Shown piece by piece: positions 7,211 through 16,329 of a DNA stretch of 36,964 nucleotides; position 1 is the first letter of the stretch; each line of letters opens with the position of its first letter. The stretch is from an uncultured Bacilli bacterium (GTDB lineage: Bacteria; Bacillota_I; Bacilli_A; RF39; UBA660): positions 1 to 36,964 of the forward strand of contig CAKPPI010000007.1 in NCBI GenBank assembly GCA_934177545.1. Direction: 5' to 3'. The notes beneath the pieces are model-generated. The model made no database searches, was not told where the DNA came from, and saw only the letters and a program-made list of their open reading frames with translations. The position numbers and the translations under genes were made by a program.

Positions 7211-8045
7211 AAATAATCAGTTATATATCTTTAGTCTAGCTTTCTTCTTTACCCACTTTTTCTTTCTCTTATATGGACATAATATAATAAGGATAAGTGG
7301 TAATGATACTTTAATTGCTTGTTTACTAGGAATTATTATTGATGTACTTTTATTTACTATTACTAAAAATATTATCTATAAAAAGATTAATCCTAGTTAT
7401 TTATTAATACCAGTTATTATTATCTTTACTATTATTCTTTTAAAAGATACAGCTATCTTTATTAATAGAAACTTCTTAAGAGAATGTAATATTTTCTATT
7501 TAATTATTTTACTTATCTTAACATCTCTACTAATTTCTAAAAGAGAACTAGATCAAATAGCCCATCTTGCCTTCATCTCTTTAATAATCTTTATTATTTT
7601 ATTTGTAATTCAAATATCAGGTGCTACTCACTCCCTTGATATAGCTTATTTATCTAGTAGTTTTAATTCTACTAGTATTATTAAAGGAGCCTTACTATTT
7701 AGTAGTTATACCTACCTACCTTTTCTTTTATTTAGTATCTTTGCTACTGATAAAACTAAAAAAATGAGAAAAGCTTATCTTTTAGGATTTCTCTTCTCAT
7801 TATTAATTATTATCTTAGAATATTTTCTAATAGCACTACTACCTTCCTTACTACTTAGTAAATACTATGACTATCCTTATATGTTAGTAATGAATAAAAT
7901 ATCATCATTTTTAATCTTTAATAGATTCTATGCTATTTTTAATATATTTCTAATTCTTGACCAAACTATTGTCTTAGCTTGTTTATTTTCTTTTCTAAAA
8001 GGTTTTATAGTGAGAGTAAAATCTTCTATTAGAATATCAAATTAA
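7197..8045 (+). CDS. gerAB: GerB-family germinant receptor permease subunit, short, 282 aa
   Basis: The B subunit is an APC-superfamily-like integral membrane protein that forms the germinant-binding pocket. The start overlaps gerAC by 14 nt. About eight or nine hydrophobic helices can be counted (near 10-28, 38-58, 66-86, 97-113, 121-141, 163-184, 193-222, 245-268). The usual family member has ten helices and about 365 residues. No stop or frameshift explains the difference, so it is either a reduced form or a divergent start. Membership is inferred from the hydrophobic profile and its place after gerAC. Confidence 0.75.
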   Translation: MIKNKNNQLYIFSLAFFFTHFFFLLYGHNIIRISGNDTLIACLLGIIIDVLLFTITKNIIYKKINPSYLLIPVIIIFTIILLKDTAIFINRNFLRECNIFYLIILLILTSLLISKRELDQIAHLAFISLIIFIILFVIQISGATHSLDIAYLSSSFNSTSIIKGALLFSSYTYLPFLLFSIFATDKTKKMRKAYLLGFLFSLLIIILEYFLIALLPSLLLSKYYDYPYMLVMNKISSFLIFNRFYAIFNIFLILDQTIVLACLFSFLKGFIVRVKSSIRISN

Positions 8046-8052
8046 TATAAAT

Positions 8053-8102
8053 TTCGTACAATATGTACATATTTCTCTAGTGCTTTTCGTACAATATGTA
8101 CG
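8053..8102. repeat. Two copies of a 16-bp palindromic repeat, 33 bp apart
   Basis: TTCGTACAATATGTAC occurs exactly at 8053-8068 and at 8086-8101. Each copy has GTAC arms around AATAT. The start-to-start spacing is about three helical turns. The second copy is also the terminator hairpin of the ger operon. Confidence 0.7.
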
Positions 8103-8109
8103 TTTTTTT
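8086..8109 (+). terminator. Terminator of the ger operon
   Basis: CGTAC (8088-8092) pairs with GTACG (8098-8102), and seven T residues follow. The five-base stem is short, but the T run is good and it sits in the right place between convergent genes. Confidence 0.6.
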
Positions 8110-8110
8110 C

Positions 8111-8138
8111 AAAAAAGTAAGGAAGATTAGAATCTTCC
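8111..8138 (-). terminator. Terminator of the lemA-DUF2207 operon
   Basis: On the minus strand GGAAGATT (8138-8131) pairs with AATCTTCC (8128-8121), then TTACTTTTTT. The hairpin includes the last codons and the stop of the DUF2207 gene. Confidence 0.7.
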
Positions 8139-10019
8139 TCCACCTCCGCCTCCACCGAAGCTTCCACCTCCACCGATTGATCCACCAGAGAATCCATCAC
8201 CTGAAGATGAGCTTGAAGCTGCTATTGAACTTCTTGATGAAGATATAGCTTGATTTACTGAATTTGAAATACTATTACTTACTGCATAGCCTATATATGT
8301 AAAGTCATTATTATACATATAATATGGATATGGATTAGTACCATTTTCACTCATAGTAGCCATTTTTATCTTCATCTGTTTAGATAACTTATCAGCACAA
8401 CCTAATACAGTAGCATATACTAAATATTTATCCCAGAAAGGTACTTCTAATAATTCTTTTTCATCAAACCTTGAAAAGTCTTCTAAGAATTTCTTATGAG
8501 CCATCCACATCTTATATTCCTTGGCTCCTTTTTTAGTATAGGTTTTTTGAAAAGCTAAAATTATCATATTAATTAAGCCAATTATTCCTGCTATTGTAGC
8601 TGGTAAGAAATCAACTTCTAATTGTATTCCTAAAAGCATTATTAAAAATCCTAATAAAGATACTATAATAGCAATAACTTGTACTTTAGGCATCTTATCA
8701 TAGTAGCCTTCCATTTTTCCAAGATTTACTCCTTCTTTAACAAAATCATTATAAAGATTCATAATGTTTCTAGCATTTAATTCTTTAGAACAATATGATT
8801 TAATCTTAGAAAGCTCAACACTTTCCCCATTTCCTATTCTATCAATAAACATCTTTTTAGCTACTTCTTCAGCTTTAGTTAGTACTACATTGCTATCTTT
8901 TTGAAAAATAAGTCGATAATTTTTCTTATCCATATCAGTAGGTTCTACTTTTAAAGCTTTTTTATAAATAAGATTTAAAATAGTAGCAGATAAACTCTTT
9001 TCCGTTACATTTTTAGATAAAAGATACTCTAATACTTCTGGGCCATAGTCTCCTGGAAAGTCACGATAATACTCCATGGCAAAATCTGTTTTCTTAGAGT
9101 CTTTTGTTTTCTTAATCGTCAGTATAGAAAGTAGTAAAGTAACTACATACCAAATTACAGTTATAATTTTAACAGTGTTGTTTTCTCTTGCTATTTTTTC
9201 TCTAGTAGCATTAGCTTCATCGGCAAGTTTAGTTTGATATTTAATAATATCTTCTTTAGCATTCATTCCACTAAACTTAGTCGCATTGGGTACTAAATCT
9301 TTATTAAATAGAATTCTAATACTTACTGGATTATAAGCTCCAACAAAGTCTGAAGTAGCAACTGCTGTTTTATTATCAGTTCTATCCATATAACCATTAA
9401 GGGGTCCATGTAACCAAGCTCTAAAGTCACTATCTTCGCCTGGTAAATTAACTTGTACCCTAAAGTCTTTAATGTTTTCTTCATACTCACTACCAAAGAT
9501 ATTAAAAGCATATTCTGCTATATCATTATGTACTACAATGACATTAGGAATAGTATAAGAAAGATAAAAAGCTTCATTTTTAGATGATGGATTATAAACA
9601 AGTAGACTTACGCCATTATTGGTATCTTCCCTTGTATAAACTCCACTTTCTCCTTTATTAGCATAATTAACTAAAGTAAAGTAATTTACTGCCTCATTTA
9701 AACTATTAAAGGTTAAGTTACCATTACTAACACTTGATACTTGTAAATCAGTAATACCGCTTCCATTATAAATACTACTACCTTCTAAATCACTAACACT
9801 ACCGCTAAACTCTTTAGCATTACTATTTCGATAATTTATAATTCTTCTTAATCCATTATAATTCCCACTAAGTTCAAACAACTCCTTGACTTTAACACTA
9901 CCATCTGTTTCTATATCAATATTGCTATAAAATTTCTTAGTCGTTTCAACTGCTCTCACCTGTTGTGGATTAAGTAAAAAGAAACAAGCGATAATAATAA
10001 GTAAATATCGTTTTTTCAT
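8127..10019 (-). CDS. DUF2207 membrane protein with Gly-rich tail, 630 aa
   Basis: A predicted membrane protein of the DUF2207 (YciQ-like) family. Residues 1-23 form a signal peptide ending VRA. An extracytoplasmic beta-rich domain follows to about 280 (FYSNIDIETDGSVKVKELFE). A membrane helix lies near 285-302, a soluble domain at about 310-440, and two helices near 447-487. The C-terminus is Ser-rich and then Gly-rich (GGGSFGGGGGGGRF), typical of the family. The ATG follows AAAAGGAGGAG. It lies 39 nt after lemA, and this pair often occurs together. The biochemical role is not established; a part in envelope function is inferred. Confidence 0.88.
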   Translation of the reverse strand: MKKRYLLIIIACFFLLNPQQVRAVETTKKFYSNIDIETDGSVKVKELFELSGNYNGLRRIINYRNSNAKEFSGSVSDLEGSSIYNGSGITDLQVSSVSNGNLTFNSLNEAVNYFTLVNYANKGESGVYTREDTNNGVSLLVYNPSSKNEAFYLSYTIPNVIVVHNDIAEYAFNIFGSEYEENIKDFRVQVNLPGEDSDFRAWLHGPLNGYMDRTDNKTAVATSDFVGAYNPVSIRILFNKDLVPNATKFSGMNAKEDIIKYQTKLADEANATREKIARENNTVKIITVIWYVVTLLLSILTIKKTKDSKKTDFAMEYYRDFPGDYGPEVLEYLLSKNVTEKSLSATILNLIYKKALKVEPTDMDKKNYRLIFQKDSNVVLTKAEEVAKKMFIDRIGNGESVELSKIKSYCSKELNARNIMNLYNDFVKEGVNLGKMEGYYDKMPKVQVIAIIVSLLGFLIMLLGIQLEVDFLPATIAGIIGLINMIILAFQKTYTKKGAKEYKMWMAHKKFLEDFSRFDEKELLEVPFWDKYLVYATVLGCADKLSKQMKIKMATMSENGTNPYPYYMYNNDFTYIGYAVSNSISNSVNQAISSSRSSIAASSSSSGDGFSGGSIGGGGSFGGGGGGGRF

Positions 10020-10058
10020 TTATTCTCCTCCTAAAAAGACTTGCATAAGTTAGCAAGT

Positions 10059-10613
10059 CTATTCAAATGATACTTTTGGTGTTTCTCTATCTTTTTCATC
10101 TACTTTAAAGAATGTCTCTTCTTTAAAATGACAAAGATTAGCAACTATATTACTTGGTATAGTTTGTACTTTATTATTATAAGAAAGTACTGTATCATTA
10201 TAAAATTGTCTCATCATGCTAATCTTATCTTCGCTTTCTTTTAAGTCATTTTGTAAACTTACAAAGTTTTCATTAGCTTTTAGTTCTGGATAAGCTTCAG
10301 CTAAAGCAAATAATCTGTTTAATACTCCAGATAATTCTCCATTTGCTTTCATTTCTTCTTCCTTAGTAGAAGCATTTGCTACAGCATTTCTTGCTTTTAC
10401 AACATCTTCGAAAGTACTTTTCTCATGTTTTGCATATCCTTTTACTGTTTCTACTAAATTAGGAATAAGATCAGCTCTTCTTTTTAATTGAACATCGATT
10501 TGACTCCATTGATCTTTTACTCTATTTCTTAGTCCTACTAATGAATTATATGTACCAATAAACCATAGAGCAATAACAGCGATAACGATAACTACAATTA
10601 ACCATACTGGCAT
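10059..10613 (-). CDS. lemA: LemA family protein, 184 aa
   Basis: An N-terminal membrane helix (residues about 4-20) is followed by the conserved LemA core. This includes YNSLVGLRNRVKDQWSQID, then VQLKRRADLIPNLVETVKGY with AKHE, and RLFALAEAYPELKANENF. It is a small helical protein of the usual length. The ATG follows AAGGAGGAG. It heads a two-gene operon with the DUF2207 gene. LemA proteins are widespread, but their molecular function is unclear. Confidence 0.95.
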   Translation of the reverse strand: MPVWLIVVIVIAVIALWFIGTYNSLVGLRNRVKDQWSQIDVQLKRRADLIPNLVETVKGYAKHEKSTFEDVVKARNAVANASTKEEEMKANGELSGVLNRLFALAEAYPELKANENFVSLQNDLKESEDKISMMRQFYNDTVLSYNNKVQTIPSNIVANLCHFKEETFFKVDEKDRETPKVSFE

Positions 10614-10722
10614 TTTATCTCCTCCTTACAATTTAAGTATATCTTAATTTTTAAAAAAGCAAAAGCCTTTTTAGTATAATATTCATTATTTTGGTAAAAA
10701 TATGTCTAGGAGATGATAAAAA

Positions 10723-10938
10723 ATGGATTTAAGTATAAGAAACCATATTATTAATAATTTTAAAGGTGATGATTTTGATGAACTTAAAAGAGCAATAGAT
10801 GAATCAATTGCTGAAAATGATGAAGAAACATTACCTGGTATGGGTGTCTTTCTAGAACTTATTTGGCAAGGTGCTGATGATAAATTAAAACAAGAGATGA
10901 TAGAGATCATTAAAAAACAAATAAGTGATAAACAGTAA
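10723..10938 (+). CDS. sspI: Small acid-soluble spore protein SspI, 71 aa
   Basis: Starts MDLSIRNHIINNFKGDDFDE and contains LPGMGVFLELIWQGAD, closely following the B. subtilis SspI pattern, which is also 71 residues (MDLNLRHAVI..., LPGLGVLFEVIWQHA). SspI is a minor small acid-soluble protein made in the developing forespore. The ATG follows TAGGAGATG. Upstream there is a CATTATT box at 10684-10690 that partly resembles a sigma-G -10, without a convincing -35. It converges on the Rpn-like gene and shares a two-way terminator with it. Confidence 0.93.
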   Translation: MDLSIRNHIINNFKGDDFDELKRAIDESIAENDEETLPGMGVFLELIWQGADDKLKQEMIEIIKKQISDKQ

Positions 10939-10962
10939 AAGATGGATTTTAAACCCATCTTT
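10937..10962. terminator. Two-way terminator between sspI and the Rpn-like gene
   Basis: AAAAGATGG (10937-10945) pairs with CCATCTTTT (10954-10962). A/T runs on both sides let it work in both directions. The second arm contains the last codons of the minus-strand gene. Confidence 0.75.
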
Positions 10963-11854
10963 TTACTTTTTCTAACGGTATGCCTGTCATTTCTGTGATT
11001 TTTATTGGTGTTATACCGTTATTAAGCATATTAGTGATAATAGAAGATTGCTCCTCTTCACGACCATCTTCCTTAGCTATCTTATTATAATATGCTATTT
11101 TAGCTTCTTCTCGCCACTTTCTATCAAGTTCAGCATCATATAACCCAATAGTATTGATATCAAAAGTAGCATCTTTGATTCTTTCAACTGCTTCCATTAA
11201 GTCATCATCTCCTTTGCTAATTTCTTCTAAGTCTTTTATCTTATCAAGTTTTAAAATAAGTAAGGCTTTTTCAAGTTTACTTAACTTATCACCATTATAG
11301 TATTTCTTTTCTAACTTGGGAAGACTGATATGGTATTTTTTAAGATTTTCCGTTTCAATTTCTCCATTAACTATATCAGTATAGACAAATTCAAGTATAG
11401 GACTATCACTTTTAAAATGGATAAAGTCGTTAAAGTTTACTTGTAGAAATCGTTGCATATTACTATAATCTTCACTAGCATTTAAACTTTCACCTTCAAT
11501 TTTACCAAGATAAGCTTGATTTCTAATTAGTAATCCATCAAAGTATTCACTATTCATTTCAAAATTTATCAAAGACTTATCAACTTTAGCGATAAAGTCT
11601 GATATCTTTTTTCTTTCTTTAGCATTACTAAGTGGTAATTCATTATTCTGAATAATAATTTTTTTTACTAAATCAGATTCGTTAACATTAATAAATTCAC
11701 TAATTAAAAAAGTAAGGTAAGACTTACAAGAGGTCATAACAATCTTAAACATAGTATCAGTAGTACCTGGTATTACTTTACCATTTTTAATAAGATTATC
11801 CCTTAATCTAGAAAGCCTCGAAGATATTTTTTCATCTAAATCGATTGTGTTCAC
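10949..11854 (-). CDS. Rpn-family / PD-(D/E)XK putative nuclease, 301 aa
   Basis: Resembles the Rpn recombination-promoting nuclease / PDDEXK_2 family, long annotated as putative transposase. TTDTMFKIVM near residue 31 matches the usual D..FK start. LINFEMN with a downstream RNQAYLGKIEGESL matches the family's IEMQ...R...Y core, but Gln is replaced by Asn. HFKSDSPILEFVYTDI follows. The C-terminus (NGITPIKITEMTGIPLEKVKRW) looks like a small helix-turn-helix. The ATG follows a strong AAAGGAGGTG. Family members are RecA-independent nucleases and are often mobile. This copy has intact frames. Confidence 0.75.
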   Translation of the reverse strand: MNTIDLDEKISSRLSRLRDNLIKNGKVIPGTTDTMFKIVMTSCKSYLTFLISEFINVNESDLVKKIIIQNNELPLSNAKERKKISDFIAKVDKSLINFEMNSEYFDGLLIRNQAYLGKIEGESLNASEDYSNMQRFLQVNFNDFIHFKSDSPILEFVYTDIVNGEIETENLKKYHISLPKLEKKYYNGDKLSKLEKALLILKLDKIKDLEEISKGDDDLMEAVERIKDATFDINTIGLYDAELDRKWREEAKIAYYNKIAKEDGREEEQSSIITNMLNNGITPIKITEMTGIPLEKVKRWV

Positions 11855-12120
11855 CTCCTTTCGCTCCTAATCTATCACAATAAAAATTAGAAAGCAAAAA
11901 GGGAAAATTGTAAATTAGACCTGTTTTACCCTGCCAATTTAATGAATTGAAGGAGCAATTTAGTAAATCTTCTTATTAAACATACTGGAAAATACCAAAT
12001 CTCCTTTTAAAAGTAGAAATTTAAAAAAGTGAACTTTTTTAGTCTGCTTTATAGATTATCTTTTAAACTACTAACCATATCAATATTATTAATTTTTCTA
12101 AATGATTATAGACACATTAA

Positions 12121-12145
12121 AAGATAGTCAGGTAATGGCTATCTT
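12121..12145 (-). terminator. Terminator of the nfeD-SPFH operon
   Basis: On the minus strand AAGATAGCCA (12145-12136) pairs with TGACTATCTT (12130-12121) with one mismatch; more T residues follow. The rest of the 11873-12120 gap holds a possible AAAAAAG/CTTTTTT hairpin at 12023-12040 and nothing else that I can name. Confidence 0.65.
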
Positions 12146-13034
12146 ATTTATTATCTTTTTCTTCTTTAATTGTTTCTTTTAAAATAGAACCAGTTGTTAC
12201 TAAATTTTGTAAATCACTTGGAACAATTATCTTAGTCGCTGTACCATTAGCTACTTTAACCATAGCTTCATAGCTTCTTAGTTTTAATACAGCCTCATCG
12301 GCTTTAGCTGCTTTAATTAGTTTAATACCTTCAGCTTCAGCTTCTTTTACTTTCATAATAGCTTCAGCTTTACCTTCAGCTTCTCTAATTTCTGCTTCTT
12401 TCTTTGCATCTGCTCTTAGAATAGTACTTTCTTTTTCTCCTTCAGCAATTAAAACAGCTGCTTTCTTCTCACCTTCTGCTTGAAGAATTTTCTCACGTCT
12501 TTCACGTTCTGCACGCATTTGTTTTTCCATAGCTTCTTGAATATCTCTAGGTGGTAAAATATTTTTAACTTCAACACGATTAACTTTTATACCCCAAGGA
12601 TCAGTTGCTTCATCTAAAATAGAACGCATTTTAGAATTAATTATATCTCTTGATGTTAATGTTTGATCAAGCTCTAACTCACCGATAATATTTCTAAGGG
12701 TTGTAGCAGTTAAATTTTCAATAGCATTTATAGGATTTTCTACCCCATAAGTATATAGTTTAGGATCAGTTATTTGAAAATAAACAACTGTGTCTATTTG
12801 CATCGTAACATTATCTTTCGTAATAACTGGTTGTGGGGCAAAATCTTTTACTATTTCTTTTAAAGTTACTGTATTAGCAACTCTATCAATAAAAGGAATT
12901 ACATAGTGTGGACCTGTTCCTAAAGTAGCATTATAACTACCAAGACGTTCTACTACCTTTGCTTCTGATTGTGGTATTACTTTGATTCCTAGTATTACTA
13001 TCACTAGAATAATTATTAAAATTATAAATAACAT
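12144..13034 (-). CDS. qmcA: SPFH/band-7 (stomatin/QmcA-like) membrane protein, 296 aa
   Basis: One N-terminal membrane helix (2-18) is followed by the band-7 domain. It starts PQSEAKVVERLGSYNATLG and includes ENLTATTLRNIIGELELDQ and WGIKVNRVEVKNI. A long Ala/Glu/Lys-rich coiled coil (about 165-265) follows, and then a short tail. This matches slipin/QmcA-type proteins, which oligomerise in membrane microdomains and often regulate membrane proteases. It starts 4 nt after the nfeD stop with its ribosome site (GGGAG) inside nfeD. NfeD-SPFH pairs are a well-known conserved unit. Confidence 0.93.
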   Translation of the reverse strand: MLFIILIIILVIVILGIKVIPQSEAKVVERLGSYNATLGTGPHYVIPFIDRVANTVTLKEIVKDFAPQPVITKDNVTMQIDTVVYFQITDPKLYTYGVENPINAIENLTATTLRNIIGELELDQTLTSRDIINSKMRSILDEATDPWGIKVNRVEVKNILPPRDIQEAMEKQMRAERERREKILQAEGEKKAAVLIAEGEKESTILRADAKKEAEIREAEGKAEAIMKVKEAEAEGIKLIKAAKADEAVLKLRSYEAMVKVANGTATKIIVPSDLQNLVTTGSILKETIKEEKDNK

Positions 13035-13038
13035 TTTA

Positions 13039-13461
13039 TCACTCTCCCATTTTCTCTACTTTGAGTCTAACCCCATCAATAGATAATATTTTTACTCTTT
13101 CCTCTTTTAATACTTTTGTATTACTATATGCACTCCACTTTTTTCCAAGAACTTTTACTTCTCCTATTTTATCACTTAAGATATCTTCTGTTACTATTCC
13201 TACTTTATTAATAACCATATCAAGGTTAGTAGCTTCTATCTTTTTAACCTTTATTCTCTTTATTAACGGCTTAGTCAGTAATAAAAGAAGAAGAGAACTT
13301 ACTGTAAACACTAACATTTCTAACATAGTATTTCTAGTAATAACATCAACTATTAAAGCAAATACTGCTGCTATAGCAAACCAAATAGTTACTAAATTAA
13401 TAGTGAGCAGTTCAATAACAACTAAAACTATAAATATAATCAACCATATACTTGCCACCAT
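13039..13461 (-). CDS. nfeD: NfeD-like membrane protein, 140 aa
   Basis: A short NfeD: two or three N-terminal membrane helices (about 4-65) and a soluble C-terminal OB-fold-like domain with the NKVGIVTEDI / GEVKVLGKKWSAYS pattern. It lacks the serine-protease domain of long NfeD proteins. The ribosome site AAGGAGG at 13465-13471 is only 3 nt from the ATG at 13461 but 6 nt from a GTG at 13458, which may be the true start. It is coupled to the SPFH partner downstream. Confidence 0.9.
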   Translation of the reverse strand: MVASIWLIIFIVLVVIELLTINLVTIWFAIAAVFALIVDVITRNTMLEMLVFTVSSLLLLLLTKPLIKRIKVKKIEATNLDMVINKVGIVTEDILSDKIGEVKVLGKKWSAYSNTKVLKEERVKILSIDGVRLKVEKMGE

Positions 13462-13506
13462 ATACCTCCTTGTTTTAATAATACTATATTTTCTAAATAA
13501 TTACTA

Positions 13507-16287
13507 CTAATTATTTGGTTTAGTTTTAATATAAGTTTTCTTAACATCTTCCTTGTTTTTCTTTAAAGCCTGGTATAGAGTTCCATTATATAGAGGTATT
13601 CCCTTTTCACACAAATTATTTATCGCTTGATCAAGATTATTTTTACTATAAGATACGCTTTGATTTTCTAAATAAAAATTAGCATTATAAATTGATGTTT
13701 TTCTCTTCATGTTTTCTATTTTAAATGAACTAACGCTTGTAAATATATCACTATGAATTGTTATATACTGACTAATTAATTTACTAGCATTTACTTTATT
13801 AAACCTAGATGATATGTTAGCTATCAAAAATGGAGAAATGCTATATTTTTCATAGTGTGCATACAAATTATATGGTTCTTTTTCCTTATGACATCTTTTC
13901 ATTTCTAAAGCAATTTCATTGGCTGATTTAACAATAAAAGCAACAAATTTTCTGCTGATATCTCTACATTTATCATTAACCTCTATCACTAAATTATCGT
14001 CTATCTCTTGACACAATTTTTTATAAAATCTAAATTCTTTTTCACTAATATCAGCACTCCTACAAAAGTTTTTAATAGTTATATTATCAGTTTCTGTAAA
14101 AGTTCGCATTGCTTTTACTACTTCTTCACCATATTTTCCCATATTATAATCAGGCTTTTCTAAAGTTTTTTTTCTGGATTGTTCCGTAACTCTTATAGAA
14201 CGTTTTTCTTTAATTTCCAATTCCTTTTCAGCAATTATTTTAGATAATTCTTTGTTACCTTTAGCCACATCAAATAACACTGCTTGTTTTTCTCGGGAAA
14301 TTCCATATTCATTTTTAACAAAATCATGAAATGCACCTAAACTATCAAATGAACTATTTTTAAACATATCAATTAAAGAAGAAGCCTCTTTTAATCTTGT
14401 TTCCTGCTCAGTAATTACTACTTCTTTCTTAATCCTATCTAATAATATAGTAAGTGAAGATTTATCTTCTATTTGCTTACCAGCCATAGAAACTATATCA
14501 AATACTTGTTTATAATCATAATCTCTACTATCAATATATTGAGTTAAACTTTTCCCTTCGCTTGCCAACAATAGAAGTTGTTTTGTCTCAACTAGACAAA
14601 TACTTTCTAATTTCTTTTTATATAGAGAGTTAGCAATATTAGATATTGTTCTTTCTCCTAAAATATGATTCTTTTTTTTAAAATCCGAATAAGGTAATTC
14701 TAATGATTTATAATATTTATAAATAGTATTAGGCTTGATTTCTTTTAGTTTTAAATTTGAAAAATAATTAGTTGCTTCAAGAATAGATCGTTTTCTATCT
14801 TTTTCTATATTTGACTTATTATCAATAGATTCTTTGAATATATCTTTATTATTATTTCTTAACCAAGTACAAACTGCCTTGAATTTATAATAGTCCCTAG
14901 AGTCAATAAACTTTTTGGCATAGCTTCCCATACTATAATCACTTTTACTAGCCAAGTCATAAGCATAAGGTAATAATCTATTTAATGTATCTAGCGAATA
15001 TGTATCTTCTAAGTAATTTATAGCTTCCATTTCTTTTTCAAGCAGTGGAGTAAAATATTTTTTTCCACTTTTTGTTTCTAAGAAATGAGGAATATAAGGA
15101 GCAAATCTATTTAATTCTTTTGAATTACTAACACTTCCTAATAGATAAATAAAAGAATATATATCAAAATCACTGTTACTATCTAAAACCTTATAATGGA
15201 TTATTTTTTCTTCTAAGAATCTTTCTTTTTTAATACTATTTATATAATTACAAAACTCATCTATTTTAAAAGAAAAATTATTGTTTCTATATTCATCATA
15301 TATTTTTCTAAATATATCAGCATCGTCATAATAATAACTAGTTTTATTATATAAATTATTTGTAAGTTTTAAACATTTACTTATTTTTCTAAAATCAATT
15401 TCTTTTTTATTATCAGTATATTTATCATATAATTTAACAAATTTAATTACATCAAAAAAGTTTGGTTTCTTAGAGTTTATTTCTAAACTTAAACAGTCAA
15501 GAATAGATAGTTCATTAGACTGGTTATAGGGTTTTATAGTTAAGTTTAGTAACTTTAATATACTAAGTTCTTCAGCTTGGTATGTTATTTTTTTTACATC
15601 ACTTATAATTTTACTACCATTAAAGTAATTATTTTTATATTTGTAATTAGCACTATTAAGACCTAAAAACTTTGCTAATAATTGATAATCAGTGGTATTA
15701 GTAGCAGCAAGTACCAACTTAATCATTGGTATTTCTTTAATAGGTTTAGTATTATAATTAAGTTCCTCTAATAATTTTATATCTTTTAAAGTAATAGAAT
15801 AATCTTTATCAGTGATAATATTTTCTAATATGTCTAAAACATTAATAAATCTATTTTTATTTTCTAAAAGAGATAGTTTTTTCTTAGTCTTAGCACCAAT
15901 TTTAATACTAGTATAATTATATAAAACACTAGTTACTAAATCACTATATTTATTGTCAGTATTTAATAAATATATTAGTGATGCTAAAAACTTCCTATCA
16001 TCAAAATCTTTAGCAAAGTTTTTTCTTTCAATCATAGATTCAATAACAAAAGGTAATTTATCAGTATTATTATTACAATAATTTACTACCGATGACACTA
16101 AATAATTAAGATTACTATTATCGATATCAACTAAATCTAAGATTACATCTTTATTCTTTCTCAAAATCAAATATATATCTTGTAATCCTTCTTCTATATC
16201 ATTATATTCCAAAGATACAAAATCAGATAAGACTTTATCATTCATTACTTTTTCTAATTCTTCCAAATATACATCTTTATTAAACAT
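13507..16287 (-). CDS. Large helical protein with internal repeats, 926 aa, function unknown
   Basis: A very long, soluble, almost entirely helical protein rich in Lys, Asn, Ile and Leu, with no signal peptide or membrane segment. I do not recognise it. In the second half, related modules recur: DYSMGSYAKKFIDSRDYYKF (near residue 450), then QYIDSRDYDYKQVFDI (near 600), and DYNMGKYGEEVVKAMRTF (near 705). The last leads into TIKNFCRSADISEKEFRFYK, which has the look of a helix-turn-helix. This suggests tandem HTH-like or helical-repeat units. The ATG follows AAGGGGG. It lies 42 nt after the HEXXH gene and is probably in one transcript with it. Confidence 0.8.
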   Translation of the reverse strand: MFNKDVYLEELEKVMNDKVLSDFVSLEYNDIEEGLQDIYLILRKNKDVILDLVDIDNSNLNYLVSSVVNYCNNNTDKLPFVIESMIERKNFAKDFDDRKFLASLIYLLNTDNKYSDLVTSVLYNYTSIKIGAKTKKKLSLLENKNRFINVLDILENIITDKDYSITLKDIKLLEELNYNTKPIKEIPMIKLVLAATNTTDYQLLAKFLGLNSANYKYKNNYFNGSKIISDVKKITYQAEELSILKLLNLTIKPYNQSNELSILDCLSLEINSKKPNFFDVIKFVKLYDKYTDNKKEIDFRKISKCLKLTNNLYNKTSYYYDDADIFRKIYDEYRNNNFSFKIDEFCNYINSIKKERFLEEKIIHYKVLDSNSDFDIYSFIYLLGSVSNSKELNRFAPYIPHFLETKSGKKYFTPLLEKEMEAINYLEDTYSLDTLNRLLPYAYDLASKSDYSMGSYAKKFIDSRDYYKFKAVCTWLRNNNKDIFKESIDNKSNIEKDRKRSILEATNYFSNLKLKEIKPNTIYKYYKSLELPYSDFKKKNHILGERTISNIANSLYKKKLESICLVETKQLLLLASEGKSLTQYIDSRDYDYKQVFDIVSMAGKQIEDKSSLTILLDRIKKEVVITEQETRLKEASSLIDMFKNSSFDSLGAFHDFVKNEYGISREKQAVLFDVAKGNKELSKIIAEKELEIKEKRSIRVTEQSRKKTLEKPDYNMGKYGEEVVKAMRTFTETDNITIKNFCRSADISEKEFRFYKKLCQEIDDNLVIEVNDKCRDISRKFVAFIVKSANEIALEMKRCHKEKEPYNLYAHYEKYSISPFLIANISSRFNKVNASKLISQYITIHSDIFTSVSSFKIENMKRKTSIYNANFYLENQSVSYSKNNLDQAINNLCEKGIPLYNGTLYQALKKNKEDVKKTYIKTKPNN

Positions 16288-16329
16288 AATAATTCCCCCT
16301 TAAGGTATGCATATTATATCAAAGATGAA

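Noticed and set aside
11873..12120. Possible small gene in the gap between the Rpn-like gene and the SPFH operon
   Set aside because: AGGAG-like strings occur, but no ATG, GTG or TTG frame of useful length follows them.
13061..13510. Plus-strand frame of 149 codons over nfeD
   Set aside because: It is wholly antisense to nfeD, with no ribosome site and a composition expected of a shadow frame.
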